The notes beneath the pieces were generated by a model. The model saw only the letters and a list, made by a program, of their open reading frames with translations. It searched no databases and was not told the DNA's origin. A stretch of 35,370 nt of DNA. Source: an uncultured Lachnospiraceae bacterium (lineage in GTDB: Bacteria > Bacillota > Clostridia > Lachnospirales > Lachnospiraceae). How positions within the stretch are numbered: position 1 is the first letter of the stretch; each line of letters starts with the position of its first letter. Position numbers and translations under genes: made by a program. The stretch lies in contig CAKRAK010000025.1 of the NCBI GenBank assembly GCA_934294885.1, positions 1 to 35,370 of the forward strand. Reading direction: 5' to 3'. Positions 8,066-16,900 of the stretch are shown here, piece after piece.

Positions 8066-8389
8066 ATGGCAAATGCAGCAAATCTTTTGCAAAGTCTTGT
8101 TCCAATTTCACAATTTAATAAAGGTCAGGCAGCAAAAATATTTGATAGACTTCATTCTGAAAAAGAATTAATTGTTCTAAAAAATAATCAGCCGTCAGCA
8201 ATAATATTATCTCCGGCGGAGTACTCTAGATTGACAGAGATTGAAGAAGATTATTATCTTTTATTGGAAGCCAATAAACGTATAGAAGAAAATGCAGATA
8301 ATAAAACAGTTTCTTTTAATGATGTAATGAATCATCTTGGAATAGATGATAGTGAACTTTTAGATATGGAGGATATAAATATCGAATGA
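8066..8389 (+). CDS. Phd/YefM-family antitoxin
   Basis: This 107-residue protein contains VPISQFNKGQAAKIFDRL and then LIVLKNNQPSAIILSPAEYSRL, the typical Phd/YefM N-terminal DNA-binding fold. An acidic C-terminal tail (DDSELLDMEDINIE) would wrap the toxin. An ATG at 8051 is also in frame, but GGAGG (8053-8057) lies inside that stretch and points to the ATG at 8066. The stop overlaps the toxin start by four bases (ATGA), the usual translational coupling. Family knowledge says that antitoxin and toxin-antitoxin complex autorepress the promoter upstream. Confidence 0.88.
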   Translation: MANAANLLQSLVPISQFNKGQAAKIFDRLHSEKELIVLKNNQPSAIILSPAEYSRLTEIEEDYYLLLEANKRIEENADNKTVSFNDVMNHLGIDDSELLDMEDINIE

Positions 8390-8715
8390 CATGGTGTATT
8401 GAGTTTTTAGAGGATGCAGAAAAAGATATGAAAAAACTTGATCATTCAGCTCAAATACAAGTGTTAAAGGGTATTAAAAAAGTAAGCAAAAATCCATTAC
8501 CAATCGAAGAAGGAGGCTATGGGAAGCCTTTAGGAAATAAAGGTGGGATGAACCTTACTAATCTTATGAAAATAAAGTTTAGGGATTTAGGTATTCAAGT
8601 TGTTTATAAGACTGAGAGGACAAATGGAATAATGAAGATTATCGTTGTTTTGGCTAGGACAGATGAACAGGTTTACAAAGATGCAGTAAAAAGAAGAGAT
8701 AAATATAATTTATAA
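8386..8715 (+). CDS. RelE/ParE-family toxin
   Basis: This 109-residue protein starts in an ATGA overlap with the antitoxin. MTWCIEFLEDAEKDMKKL, then the loop KPLGNKGGMNLTNLMKIKFRDLGIQVVYK and the strand IMKIIVVLARTDEQVYKDA, match the RelE/ParE toxin fold (two helices, then an antiparallel sheet). Its many Lys and Arg residues suit a ribosome-dependent mRNA interferase, but RelE-like and ParE-like activity cannot be told apart by eye. A strong terminator follows at once, so this is a compact, self-contained two-gene module. Confidence 0.85.
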   Translation: MTWCIEFLEDAEKDMKKLDHSAQIQVLKGIKKVSKNPLPIEEGGYGKPLGNKGGMNLTNLMKIKFRDLGIQVVYKTERTNGIMKIIVVLARTDEQVYKDAVKRRDKYNL

Positions 8716-8722
8716 TAACTAG

Positions 8723-8763
8723 AAAACCGTTATCAGACATTGATTCTGATAACGGTTTTTTCT
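8723..8763 (+). terminator. Intrinsic terminator of the toxin-antitoxin operon
   Basis: A perfect 15-bp stem (8723-8737 with 8745-8759; core CCGTTATCAGA) with a 7-base loop is followed by Ts. Because the upstream arm starts with four As, it can also work for transcription from the other strand. Confidence 0.9.
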
Positions 8764-8795
8764 GTCATAAAAGAATAAAAAAGTAACAAAAATAA

Positions 8796-8823
8796 TTGAC
8801 ATTTTGTTTATTATTAGTATAAT
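8796..8823 (+). promoter_or_regulatory. Promoter of the regulator-potABCD operon
   Basis: A consensus TTGACA (8796-8801) and a consensus TATAAT (8818-8823) are separated by 16 bases. They lie 57 bases before the regulator start. No other promoter is visible between the regulator and potA, so the whole set is likely transcribed from here. Confidence 0.8.
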
Positions 8824-8879
8824 AAATCCTGGTCAAAAAGTTTAGTGATAGTGAATATTATGTTTAGAGGTTGAAAACA

Positions 8880-9437
8880 ATGCAGATTGATTATGTGAAT
8901 GAGCAAATCGGTAACAAGATTAAAAATCTAAGAAAGAGAAATGGGTTAACCCAGCAGGAATTGGCAGACCGGACGGAGCTTACCAAAGGGTTTATCTCCC
9001 AGTTGGAACGAGGGCAGGTGTCACCCTCTGTCGTGACATTATTTGATCTGATAGAATGTCTCGGAACCACACCCTCTGATTTTTTCAAGGATTCAAAGGA
9101 AGAACAGATTGTTTTTTCGGATAAAGATTTTTTTGAAAAAATCGACGATGCCGGTAACAGTATTCAGTGGATTGTCCCCACTGCACAGGGGAATCAGATG
9201 GAGCCGTTACTGGTTGTGTTAAAGCCCCATCAAGGCTTAGATGAAGACAGCCCACATTCCGGCGAAGAGTTTGGATTTGTGATTTCCGGGAAAATCCTTC
9301 TTACCATTGGAGAGAAGAAGTACGTGGTCAGGAAGAATGAGGCATTTTATTATCCCGCCAATCAGGTGCATAAGATTGAGAATACATCCGGCAGTCCGGC
9401 GAAGCTGATCTGGGTCAGCACGCCCCCTAATTTTTAA
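8880..9437 (+). CDS. XRE-family regulator with cupin sensor domain (PuuR-like)
   Basis: This is a 185-residue protein. Residues about 8-65 are a Cro/C1-type HTH (IKNLRKRNGLTQQELADRT, then GFISQLERGQVSPSV). Residues about 105-180 are a cupin_2 barrel (HSGEEFGFVISGKILLTIG, then YYPANQVHKIEN). This architecture is the PuuR/polyamine-type regulator family, and its place 35 bases before potA supports a role in polyamine-responsive control of uptake; that link is inference. A TTG at 8871 is in frame but abuts AGAGG, so the ATG at 8880, nine bases from AGAGG, is the better start. Confidence 0.9.
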   Translation: MQIDYVNEQIGNKIKNLRKRNGLTQQELADRTELTKGFISQLERGQVSPSVVTLFDLIECLGTTPSDFFKDSKEEQIVFSDKDFFEKIDDAGNSIQWIVPTAQGNQMEPLLVVLKPHQGLDEDSPHSGEEFGFVISGKILLTIGEKKYVVRKNEAFYYPANQVHKIENTSGSPAKLIWVSTPPNF

Positions 9438-9472
9438 ATCAGACAGAAAATGATACGGAAAGAGGAATTGAC

Positions 9473-10906
9473 ATGAGCGAGAATATTATTGAATTAAAAC
9501 ATATCAGAAAAGTATATGAGGATGGCTTTGAGGCTGTCAGTGATTTTAATCTGGAGGTAAAGAAGGGAGAATTTGTTACCTTTTTAGGACCTTCGGGATG
9601 TGGTAAGACAACAACTCTTCGAATGATAGCCGGATTTGAAATCCCTACGGAAGGGGAGATTTTATTAAACGGAAAGAATATTGCGGAATTACCACCCAAT
9701 AGGCGTCCCATTAATACGGTTTTCCAACGTTATGCCTTATTTCCTCATATGAATATTTTTGAAAATATTGCATTTGGATTAAAGCAGAAGAAACTGGAGA
9801 AATCCGTAATAGAGAAGAAGGTCAAGAAGGTACTGGAATTGGTTGACTTAGAAGGCTTTGAAAAAAGAAAGGTTGCAACCTTATCCGGTGGTCAGCAGCA
9901 GCGTGTGGCGATTGCAAGAGCCTTGGTAAATGAACCGGAAATCCTTTTACTGGATGAACCCTTGGGAGCATTAGACCTTAAAATGCGTAAGGAAATGCAG
10001 ATTGAGTTGAAGGCAATGCATGATGAGGTTGGGATTACATTTATCTATGTAACCCATGACCAGGAAGAAGCCCTTAGTATGTCGGATAAGATTGTTGTAA
10101 TGTCAGAAGGTAAGATTCAGCAGATCGGAACACCGGAGGACATCTATAATGAACCCATTAATGCATTTGTTGCGGACTTTATCGGTGAAAGTAATATTTT
10201 TAACGGCATTATGACCGGAAAGCTAAAAGCACGGTTTGCCGGTGCAGAGTTTACCTGTGTGGATGATGTGGAAGAGGGTACCAGAATTACTGCGGTTGTC
10301 CGCCCGGAGGATGTTATCATGACCAAGCCGGAGGAAGGCACCATTACAGGAACTGTTTCTTCTGTTGTATTTAAGGGCATGCATTATGAAATTACTGTGG
10401 AATCCGGACGAAATGAAGTAGTAATTCAGACCGTACACAGTGCAAAGGTGGGAGATACGATCGGTATGCAGGTAGAACCAGACAATATCCATATTATGAT
10501 TGCAGAAGACCATACCAATATTTTCACTGTTGATATTAATAAAAATCATAAGCTGGAGTACAACAAAAAACATCTCAGTACCAGCTTAACGAAAATTATC
10601 AAGGGAAGTAAAAGAAATGAGGATGGCATATTAATCGATGCTATGGGAGAAGTTATTGACCCGGATAAGATTACCATTTACGCTGCCATTGCACCTCAGG
10701 ATATTACATTAACGGATGATAAAGAACAGGGTCTGGTTGAAGGTTATATCAGTAACCTGATATATAAAGGTGACCATTACAGTTATGTAATCCGTACTGA
10801 TTTTGGTCAGGATTTTATCGTGGATGATGAATATTTGTGGAATATGGATGACCTTGTAGGTTTGATTATGCCGGTAGAAAAAATGAGCTTTTCAGTGAAA
10901 AAATAA
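9473..10906 (+). CDS. potA: Spermidine/putrescine ABC transporter ATP-binding protein PotA, extended
   Basis: This is the cytoplasmic ATPase of the polyamine importer. All ABC motifs are present: Walker A GPSGCGKT (39-46), Q-loop VFQRYALFPH, signature LSGGQQQR (137-144), Walker B ILLLDEP (157-163), D-loop GALD and switch His195. A TOBE domain follows around residues 245-345. The protein has 477 residues, while PotA is usually about 350-385. The extra ~110 residues read as a second TOBE-like unit (ITIYAAIAPQDITL, then LVEGYISNLIYKGDHY). The first gene of potABCD, it is spaced 15 bases from potB. GAGG is 10 bases before the ATG. Confidence 0.95.
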   Translation: MSENIIELKHIRKVYEDGFEAVSDFNLEVKKGEFVTFLGPSGCGKTTTLRMIAGFEIPTEGEILLNGKNIAELPPNRRPINTVFQRYALFPHMNIFENIAFGLKQKKLEKSVIEKKVKKVLELVDLEGFEKRKVATLSGGQQQRVAIARALVNEPEILLLDEPLGALDLKMRKEMQIELKAMHDEVGITFIYVTHDQEEALSMSDKIVVMSEGKIQQIGTPEDIYNEPINAFVADFIGESNIFNGIMTGKLKARFAGAEFTCVDDVEEGTRITAVVRPEDVIMTKPEEGTITGTVSSVVFKGMHYEITVESGRNEVVIQTVHSAKVGDTIGMQVEPDNIHIMIAEDHTNIFTVDINKNHKLEYNKKHLSTSLTKIIKGSKRNEDGILIDAMGEVIDPDKITIYAAIAPQDITLTDDKEQGLVEGYISNLIYKGDHYSYVIRTDFGQDFIVDDEYLWNMDDLVGLIMPVEKMSFSVKK

Positions 10907-10921
10907 CAGGAGGGACCCGAG

Positions 10922-11716
10922 ATGAAACGTTTTTCTTTTTCCAGAAAAAGCTTAGGGATTCCCTATATGCTTTATCTGATTTTATTTGTAATACTTCCCC
11001 TTGTTGTATTGGTCTATTATGCATTTACGGATAAGAACGGAAAATTATCTATAGATAATTTTGTTCAGTTCTTTACCAATCCCAATACACTGGGAACATT
11101 ATGCTACAGTCTGGCAATCGCACTGGTAACTACCGTTGTCTGTCTGCTGTTAGCCTATCCCGTTGCTTACATACTGGCTGCAAGCCGGTTAAAGACAAAG
11201 TCGATTATGGTTATGGTATTTGTTATGCCTATGTGGATTAACTTTTCTTTGCGAATTACAGCACTAAAGGAAATCCTGACTATATTGGAGGGAAATCTTG
11301 CTTATCATCCTTTTTTTAATTCGGTGATTGGTATGACATATGATTTTCTGCCCTTTATGATTCTTCCAATATACAATACCATTGAGAAGTTAGATCGTTC
11401 TTTGGTTGAGGCAGCAAGGGATTTGGGTGCTGGTGATATTGCTACTTTTTTGAAAATTACATTACCCCTTTCCGTACCGGGAATTGTCAGTGGTGTTGCC
11501 ATGGTATTTTTGCCGGCAATGACCAATTATGTTGTTCTGGATATGCTTTATAACAGTACTTATATTATGGGTAGTCTGATTGGCAGTTATTTCTCTGCAT
11601 ACAACTGGCATGGAGGCTCTATGATTGCTTTGGTATTGCTTGTTATGATTTGTATTTTTACATTGTCAACCTCATCCTTGGAAGAGGATGATTCAAGAGG
11701 AGGTGCATTCTTATAA
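10922..11716 (+). CDS. potB: Spermidine/putrescine ABC transporter permease PotB
   Basis: This 264-residue inner-membrane protein has about six helices, starting after a short basic N-terminus (SRKSLGIPYMLYLILFVILP). The permease EAA loop that docks on the ATPase is clear: EAARDLGAGD, then KITLPLSVPGI, around residues 160-185. The length is normal for PotB. The stop TAA shares its last base with the potC start codon, so translation is coupled. It partners PotC, PotA and PotD. Confidence 0.95.
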   Translation: MKRFSFSRKSLGIPYMLYLILFVILPLVVLVYYAFTDKNGKLSIDNFVQFFTNPNTLGTLCYSLAIALVTTVVCLLLAYPVAYILAASRLKTKSIMVMVFVMPMWINFSLRITALKEILTILEGNLAYHPFFNSVIGMTYDFLPFMILPIYNTIEKLDRSLVEAARDLGAGDIATFLKITLPLSVPGIVSGVAMVFLPAMTNYVVLDMLYNSTYIMGSLIGSYFSAYNWHGGSMIALVLLVMICIFTLSTSSLEEDDSRGGAFL

Positions 11717-12516
11717 TGAAGAAGATAATAAAGACAGTTATTATTTTGCTTGTATTGATATTTATGTATGCACCGATTCTGATATTAAGTGTCTATAGCT
11801 TTACAGATGCAACACAGATTGGTGGAGCAGGAAGTCCTTCCATGGATAACTATGTAACCCTTTTTACAACACTGGAGCTTAGAGACATGATTTTTGGAAC
11901 AATCTTACTGGCATTTGGAGCAGCATTTCTGGCTACGATTCTTGGAACAATCGGTGCAATCGGCTCTTTTTATTCAAAGAAGCGGATTGCTTCGGTCATG
12001 TCAACCCTGAATCAGATTCCGGTTGTAAATGCAGATGTTGTAACCGGATTTTCCATTTGTATTTTACTGGTGGTGGCATTCGGTATCAGTAAGGATACTT
12101 ACGTGCCTCTTGTGATTGGACATGTTACTCTTTGTGCACCCTTTGTTTATCTTTCCGTGTTACCGAAGTTAAAACAAATGGATGCAAGTATTTATGAGGC
12201 TGCCCTTGACCTTGGTGCCAGTCCCTTTACCGCATTACGAAAGATTGTGATTCCTCAGATTTTTTCAGGAATTTTATCCGGATTTGCCTTGGCGATTACC
12301 TTATCCTTAGATGATTATTTTATTTCCACTTATACGAAGCCGGCAGTGTTTGACACCATCAGTACCTACGTTGTAAACGCAACCAAGGGTTCCCAAACAA
12401 CCATTAAGACGGCACTCTGGGCATTATCCACAGTGATCTTTATCATTGTTGTATGCATTGTTTTGGGTATGAATATCCGGGTATATCGGAAACAAAGAAA
12501 ACAGGAGGGTATGTAA
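11716..12516 (+). CDS. potC: Spermidine/putrescine ABC transporter permease PotC
   Basis: The 266-residue second permease has an N-terminal helix (TVIILLVLIFMYAPILILSV) and the EAA motif EAALDLGASPFTALRKIVIP, followed by GILSGFALAITLSLDDYF, which is typical of PotC. The start overlaps the potB stop by one base, and the gene is separated from potD by one base. GGAG just before the overlap, inside the potB end, serves as ribosome binding site. Confidence 0.95.
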   Translation: MKKIIKTVIILLVLIFMYAPILILSVYSFTDATQIGGAGSPSMDNYVTLFTTLELRDMIFGTILLAFGAAFLATILGTIGAIGSFYSKKRIASVMSTLNQIPVVNADVVTGFSICILLVVAFGISKDTYVPLVIGHVTLCAPFVYLSVLPKLKQMDASIYEAALDLGASPFTALRKIVIPQIFSGILSGFALAITLSLDDYFISTYTKPAVFDTISTYVVNATKGSQTTIKTALWALSTVIFIIVVCIVLGMNIRVYRKQRKQEGM

Positions 12517-12517
12517 G

Positions 12518-14014
12518 ATGAAGAAAAAAATAATTCCGTACATTATGTGCTTTATGCTACTGGCATCCCTCTTATCCGCAGTTCCGAAAAGAAATGCGGA
12601 TGCAAAGACACAGGTTCCGGAGGTTACGTTGCGGGTTTGTAACTGGGAAGAATATATTGACGAGGGCGATTGGGACGAGGATGAGACCATCGACTTAGAA
12701 AGTGGCGATATCATTGGTGAAAATTCCATGATTGAAGATTTTGAGCAGTGGTATCTGGATACATACGGTATCAAAGTGAAGGTGGAATATTCTACCTTTG
12801 GTACGAATGAGGATTTGTATAATATGCTGACCTTAGGGGATGTATATGATGTGGTTTGTCCGTCGGAATATATGATTATGAAATTATTGGCGCAGGATCA
12901 GTTGGTTCCCCTGTCGGATTCCTTCTTTGATAAAGAAAATCCCAATAATTACTATACCAATGGAGTATCCCCTTATATTCAGAGTATTTTTGAAAAAAAT
13001 GAAATCAACGGACATCCATGGTCACAGTATGCCGCCGGTTATATGTGGGGCGTGACCGGATTTGTTTATAATCCGGACGTGGTGACCAAGGAGGAAGCAT
13101 CCAGTTGGACATTACTGGAAAATGAGAAATACAAACGCCAGATTACCATTAAAGATAACGTGCGGGATTCTTATTTTGCGGCAGTGGGAGCATTGAAAAA
13201 GGATTTGCTGACCTCGGATGCATTTTTGCAGGATGAAAATTACAGTGAGAATTTGAAGGCTGAAATGAATGATGTATCTCCGGAAATGATTGAAAAGGTA
13301 GAGGATTATTTACAGGGAATCAGTGATAATCTGTATTCCTTTGAGACAGATTCCGGTAAGTCCGATATGATTACCGGTAAAGTGGTTGCAAATTATCAGT
13401 GGTCGGGAGATGCGGTGTACACCTTGGATCAGGCAGATGAGGACGATTATACGCTGGCATTTGCGGTACCGGAGGAATCGACTAATATTTATTTTGACGG
13501 CTGGGTTATGTTAAAAAACGGTCTGGCACAGGATAGCAGAAAACAGCATGCCGCAGAGGCGTTTATTAACTTTGTATCAAGACCGGATAATGTAATTCGT
13601 AACATGTATTACATTGGCTACACATCCGTGATCGCAGGCGGTGAGGATAACCGCATATTTGATTATATTGACTGGTGCTATGGTGCGGAAGACGGAGAGG
13701 AGGACACGGCACAATATCCCCTTGGATACTTCTTTAGCGGAGACAGCGAAGATGAAAACTACGTGATTACAACCACCTCTGACCAGTTAAACCGGCAGTT
13801 GTTTGGTCAGTATCCATCGGCAAATGTTATCGGTCGTTCCTCCATTATGACGTATTTTGATAACGAGGAAAATGATGCCATTAATGAAATGTGGATTCAT
13901 GTCCGTTGCTTTAATATTCAGAATGTTCCAATCTGGGTATGGATTATCATTGGAATTTTACTGGTGATGGGGATTGCTTTTGGTATCCGAAAAAAATACC
14001 GGGAATCTTACTAA
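12518..14014 (+). CDS. potD: Polyamine-binding protein PotD, with a C-terminal membrane helix
   Basis: This is the extracellular substrate-binding subunit of the importer. The N-terminal signal segment (KKKIIPYIMCFMLLASLLSA) has no lipobox cysteine. The mature domain starts with TLRVCNWEEYIDEG, the typical PotD/PotF opening, and contains TFGTNEDLYNML, YDVVCPSEYM and NYQWSGDAVYTL. At 498 residues it is much longer than the usual ~350. Part of the excess is an acidic insert near the N-terminus and a linker around 395-415. It ends with a hydrophobic helix (about 471-489, VWIIIGILLVMGIAFGI) followed by basic residues. That helix would replace the usual lipid anchor. Confidence 0.93.
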   Translation: MKKKIIPYIMCFMLLASLLSAVPKRNADAKTQVPEVTLRVCNWEEYIDEGDWDEDETIDLESGDIIGENSMIEDFEQWYLDTYGIKVKVEYSTFGTNEDLYNMLTLGDVYDVVCPSEYMIMKLLAQDQLVPLSDSFFDKENPNNYYTNGVSPYIQSIFEKNEINGHPWSQYAAGYMWGVTGFVYNPDVVTKEEASSWTLLENEKYKRQITIKDNVRDSYFAAVGALKKDLLTSDAFLQDENYSENLKAEMNDVSPEMIEKVEDYLQGISDNLYSFETDSGKSDMITGKVVANYQWSGDAVYTLDQADEDDYTLAFAVPEESTNIYFDGWVMLKNGLAQDSRKQHAAEAFINFVSRPDNVIRNMYYIGYTSVIAGGEDNRIFDYIDWCYGAEDGEEDTAQYPLGYFFSGDSEDENYVITTTSDQLNRQLFGQYPSANVIGRSSIMTYFDNEENDAINEMWIHVRCFNIQNVPIWVWIIIGILLVMGIAFGIRKKYRESY

Positions 14015-14040
14015 AATGAAGTATCAGGAAGGATAGATAT

Positions 14041-14973
14041 ATGGATTTTGCAGAGGTAACCAATATTCGTAAAAACTGGGCAATCAGCGATCAAAAAAGA
14101 GATAAGGGATTAACCACGCCGGAGGATATAAAGCGGTATGATAACATTCCTTATCGGGATAAATTATCGGAGGATATGGGCATAAATGAAAATGCAAATT
14201 TGCTGGATATCTATGTATCAAAGAATGTTACGGGATTACAGCCTGCAATCATTAATGTCCATGGAGGTGCATTTGTTTACGGTTCGAAAGAGACTTATCA
14301 GTTTTACTGTATGAGGCTTGCCAAAAGTGGATTTACTGTTGTGAATATAAACTACCGTCTGGCACCGGAGAGCAGCTTCCCGGCTCCTTTGGAGGACTTG
14401 AATCATGTATTGTGGTTTATAAAGCAGCATGGCAGGGAATATCATATAGATTCAAACAACTTGATATTAGTGGGAGATTCTGCCGGTGGTCAGTTGGTCA
14501 GTCATTATGTCACGATTTTTACAAATCCGGATTTTGCTTCTAAATTTTCTTTTGCACTGCCGGATGTGGGAATACGGGCATTGGGACTTAACTGTGGCTT
14601 ATACGATACAGAATCGGAAATGAAAAACAATCCTGATGGCATGTTTATAACATATCTGGGAAAAACATACGAATCTCTTTCCGGGGAAGAAAAGGAAATG
14701 TTAGACGTTTTTAAATATATCACTGCGGATTTTCCTCCAAGCATTCTTGCCACTGCCCGGAATGATTTTTTGTTGGAAGAGTCAAAGGTATTGTATCAGC
14801 GTTTGCAAAAAGCAGGGATTCCGTCAGAGATACAAATATACGGAAAAAAGGAACAGAAGGAGATCGGACATGTTTTTCATATAAATTGCAGACTTCCGGA
14901 GGCGAAGGACTGCAATGACAGGGAATGTGAATTTTTTAAACGTTACATAACAAAAACATCCCACACCGATTAG
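14041..14973 (+). CDS. HSL-type alpha/beta hydrolase (esterase/lipase family)
   Basis: This 310-residue cytoplasmic hydrolase has the oxyanion motif HGGAF at residues 74-78, followed by NINYRLAPESSFPAPLED, the hormone-sensitive-lipase group hallmark. The nucleophile Ser147 sits in GDSAGG, the acid is probably Asp242 in ARNDFL, and His277 lies in GHVF. It begins 26 bases after potD with GGAAGG in front and may be read from the same transcript, but no link to polyamines is evident. Its stop codon lies in the loop of a terminator belonging to the convergent operon. The substrate is unknown. Confidence 0.9.
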   Translation: MDFAEVTNIRKNWAISDQKRDKGLTTPEDIKRYDNIPYRDKLSEDMGINENANLLDIYVSKNVTGLQPAIINVHGGAFVYGSKETYQFYCMRLAKSGFTVVNINYRLAPESSFPAPLEDLNHVLWFIKQHGREYHIDSNNLILVGDSAGGQLVSHYVTIFTNPDFASKFSFALPDVGIRALGLNCGLYDTESEMKNNPDGMFITYLGKTYESLSGEEKEMLDVFKYITADFPPSILATARNDFLLEESKVLYQRLQKAGIPSEIQIYGKKEQKEIGHVFHINCRLPEAKDCNDRECEFFKRYITKTSHTD

Positions 14974-14985
14974 ATGTGGGATGTT
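14951..14985 (-). terminator. Terminator of the padR-HAAS-DUF4097 operon, inside the convergent gene's 3' end
   Basis: Arms 14955-14965 and 14975-14985 (ACATCCCACA core) pair over 11 bp. Read on the - strand the hairpin is followed by TTTTTG, a T-run, so it terminates the DUF4097 operon. The loop contains the TAG of the + strand esterase gene. The As flanking the right arm mean it is poor for + strand termination. Confidence 0.8.
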
Positions 14986-14993
14986 AAAAAGAA

Positions 14994-15974
14994 TTATTTT
15001 AAGTCTACATCAATGTCTCCGTAGCTTGTATTTACCTGAATCAGTTTAGAAGAAGCAGCAGAAGATTTGAATTTGGATATATAATTATTATCATATTCAG
15101 AATCATTTACATGAATGTCTCCTGATGATGCAGTGAGTGTCAGTTCATAATCCTCCGGATTTCCTGAAAGATTCAGTTCGCAGTCACCGGAATCTAAGTT
15201 TGCTTTCAGCATTGAAAGAGTAGATGTTGTAATGTCAAGATCACCATAGTTTAGAGTGATGATATTTTCTTCTGACTGATAATCATCGGCTGTAAAGTCA
15301 CCACTGTTACAGGTACAGCTAAGGGTTTGAATGGTAGTCTTTTTCAAGGTTACATCACCGTAACTTAATTCCATATTACAGTTTTCCATATCACTTTTTT
15401 CAAGAGACAAATCGCCGCTTTGTAATGTGATATCGGATTCATTTGCCGTAACATTATGAATACGGACATCACCATAGTCAAAATCTAATGAAAGGGTATC
15501 ACATTTAATATCAGACAAATCAAAATCACCGGAATTATTGGCAATGGTAATATCTTGAAGCTTTTTATTTTTCGGTACCGTAATTACAATATCAGATAAG
15601 GAGTCATTAATGGAAAATGGTGTGAAATTAATAATATGTGACTGGCTATCTGCGTTGGAATGTACTGTTAATGTTCCGTCTGAAACCTTGAACTCTTTTT
15701 TGGATAATGTATCTGTATAGTAGCTGATAGAATAATTGTCACCATAGTGAAGGGAAATATCAGCATTTATGATATCCAGATTGATGTTATCAAAGGAAGC
15801 CAGCTCCTCCGTGATTAATTTAGCGGAGCTTCTTTTGGTATCAACTTTATGGTTATCCAGATTATATTGAAAATCAGGAATTCCTCCCAGCATAAAACCA
15901 CAACCGGCTAAACCGATTCCCGCAAGTATCAGACAAAGTGAAATGATAGTAGTTATTTTAATAAATCGTTTCAT
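14994..15974 (-). CDS. DUF4097 beta-strand-repeat protein, likely lipoprotein
   Basis: The 326-residue protein has a signal region whose core ends in LAGC (Cys25), a plausible lipobox, although the helix could equally stay as an anchor. From about residue 55 on it is a series of short beta repeats with a recurring SGDF, YGDV or SGDL pattern roughly every 20 residues (DNSEYD and YGDIDVD near the end). This is the right-handed beta-helix-like DUF4097 fold. Proteins of this kind are commonly paired with HAAS/DUF1700 and PadR genes, as here, and are linked to envelope stress control; the biochemical role is unknown. The start overlaps the upstream gene's stop by one base. Confidence 0.88.
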   Translation of the reverse strand: MKRFIKITTIISLCLILAGIGLAGCGFMLGGIPDFQYNLDNHKVDTKRSSAKLITEELASFDNINLDIINADISLHYGDNYSISYYTDTLSKKEFKVSDGTLTVHSNADSQSHIINFTPFSINDSLSDIVITVPKNKKLQDITIANNSGDFDLSDIKCDTLSLDFDYGDVRIHNVTANESDITLQSGDLSLEKSDMENCNMELSYGDVTLKKTTIQTLSCTCNSGDFTADDYQSEENIITLNYGDLDITTSTLSMLKANLDSGDCELNLSGNPEDYELTLTASSGDIHVNDSEYDNNYISKFKSSAASSKLIQVNTSYGDIDVDLK

Positions 15975-16558
15975 TATGACACCTTCTTTCTTAAAAATAT
16001 ACGTTTAAATAATGCTGCAATACCACGGATACATACTTCTCCGAAAAGAATGGTTGCGATCATTAACAAAAGTCCGACTCCAAGGCATATCAGTCCGCAT
16101 CCGATACAAAAGATCTTGCCGCCAAAACCGGGAGCAGGAATCATAAGCAGGAATATTGCAATGCCGCTTACCAGCAATGCCACACTGACTGCTGCAATCG
16201 CCAGTACAAGAGAAAAAATTACAATAATAATAGCAAACAGACACATAATTGCTACGATGGCAAGGGGAATTGCAATGGGTGACGCAAAAATTCCGAGAAT
16301 GATCATCCATATGACAAGGGTACTGTTTTTGATTCCGCCTTTTTCTTTTTGATCTTCAATTCGTTTCTCGGTGCAGTTATTAATAATTTCTCTGGCAATT
16401 GCCTCCGGAGGATCAATCCGGCTGGTGATGTCGGTTGTTTCATCTACACCCATGTCCTCAAAATATTCTTCATAATAATGAATCGCATCCAAACGGTCTT
16501 CCTTAGGCAAATGCTTCAGGCAGGATTCAAGACGTTTCAGATATTCGGTCTTATTCAT
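15974..16558 (-). CDS. HAAS/DUF1700 domain membrane protein
   Basis: This 194-residue protein starts with the HAAS signature: MNKTEYLKRLESCLKHLP, then EDRLDAIHYYEEYFEDMG, then a PPEAIAREII segment. A membrane part of about four helices follows from residue 80, with many small and beta-branched residues, and a basic end (RIFLRKKVS). HAAS is a helical domain thought to act with PadR regulators as a membrane-bound sensor partner. The gene overlaps padR by eight bases upstream and DUF4097 by one base downstream. Confidence 0.9.
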   Translation of the reverse strand: MNKTEYLKRLESCLKHLPKEDRLDAIHYYEEYFEDMGVDETTDITSRIDPPEAIAREIINNCTEKRIEDQKEKGGIKNSTLVIWMIILGIFASPIAIPLAIVAIMCLFAIIIVIFSLVLAIAAVSVALLVSGIAIFLLMIPAPGFGGKIFCIGCGLICLGVGLLLMIATILFGEVCIRGIAALFKRIFLRKKVS

Positions 16559-16868
16559 GTTTATTCCCTCCTAATAATGAATCAATATTGTTTTTGTAAG
16601 TTTCCCATTCCTCTTTATAGAATGTTAATTTTTCTTTGCCGGCATCTGTAATCTGGTAGTATCTGCGGTTTCTTCCCTGAAAAGGTTTGTCGTAGGTTGT
16701 CAGATAAGCATCCTTTTGCAGTCGGCGAAGTACAGGATAAAGTGTAGATTCGGAAATATCCACAATCTCTTTTACCTGTGCCGTTAATGTGTAGCCATAA
16801 GCATCTTCCTGCTCTAAAATCGCAAGGACACAGGCATCCAGCAGAGGTGCTGCTAATTGATAGGTCAT
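16551..16868 (-). CDS. PadR-family transcriptional regulator
   Basis: This 105-residue protein is of normal length for the short PadR group. It contains LLDACVLAILEQEDAYGYTL, then ISESTLYPVLRRLQKDAYL, then GRNRRYYQITDAGKEKL: the winged HTH with its conserved recognition helix and beta wing. The start lies just after GGAGGG (- strand). The first gene of a three-gene operon, it probably represses its own promoter through the near-palindrome at 16901-16923. Confidence 0.92.
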   Translation of the reverse strand: MTYQLAAPLLDACVLAILEQEDAYGYTLTAQVKEIVDISESTLYPVLRRLQKDAYLTTYDKPFQGRNRRYYQITDAGKEKLTFYKEEWETYKNNIDSLLGGNKHE

Positions 16869-16900
16869 ATTATCCCTCCTTATAATATTATTTCTTGACT

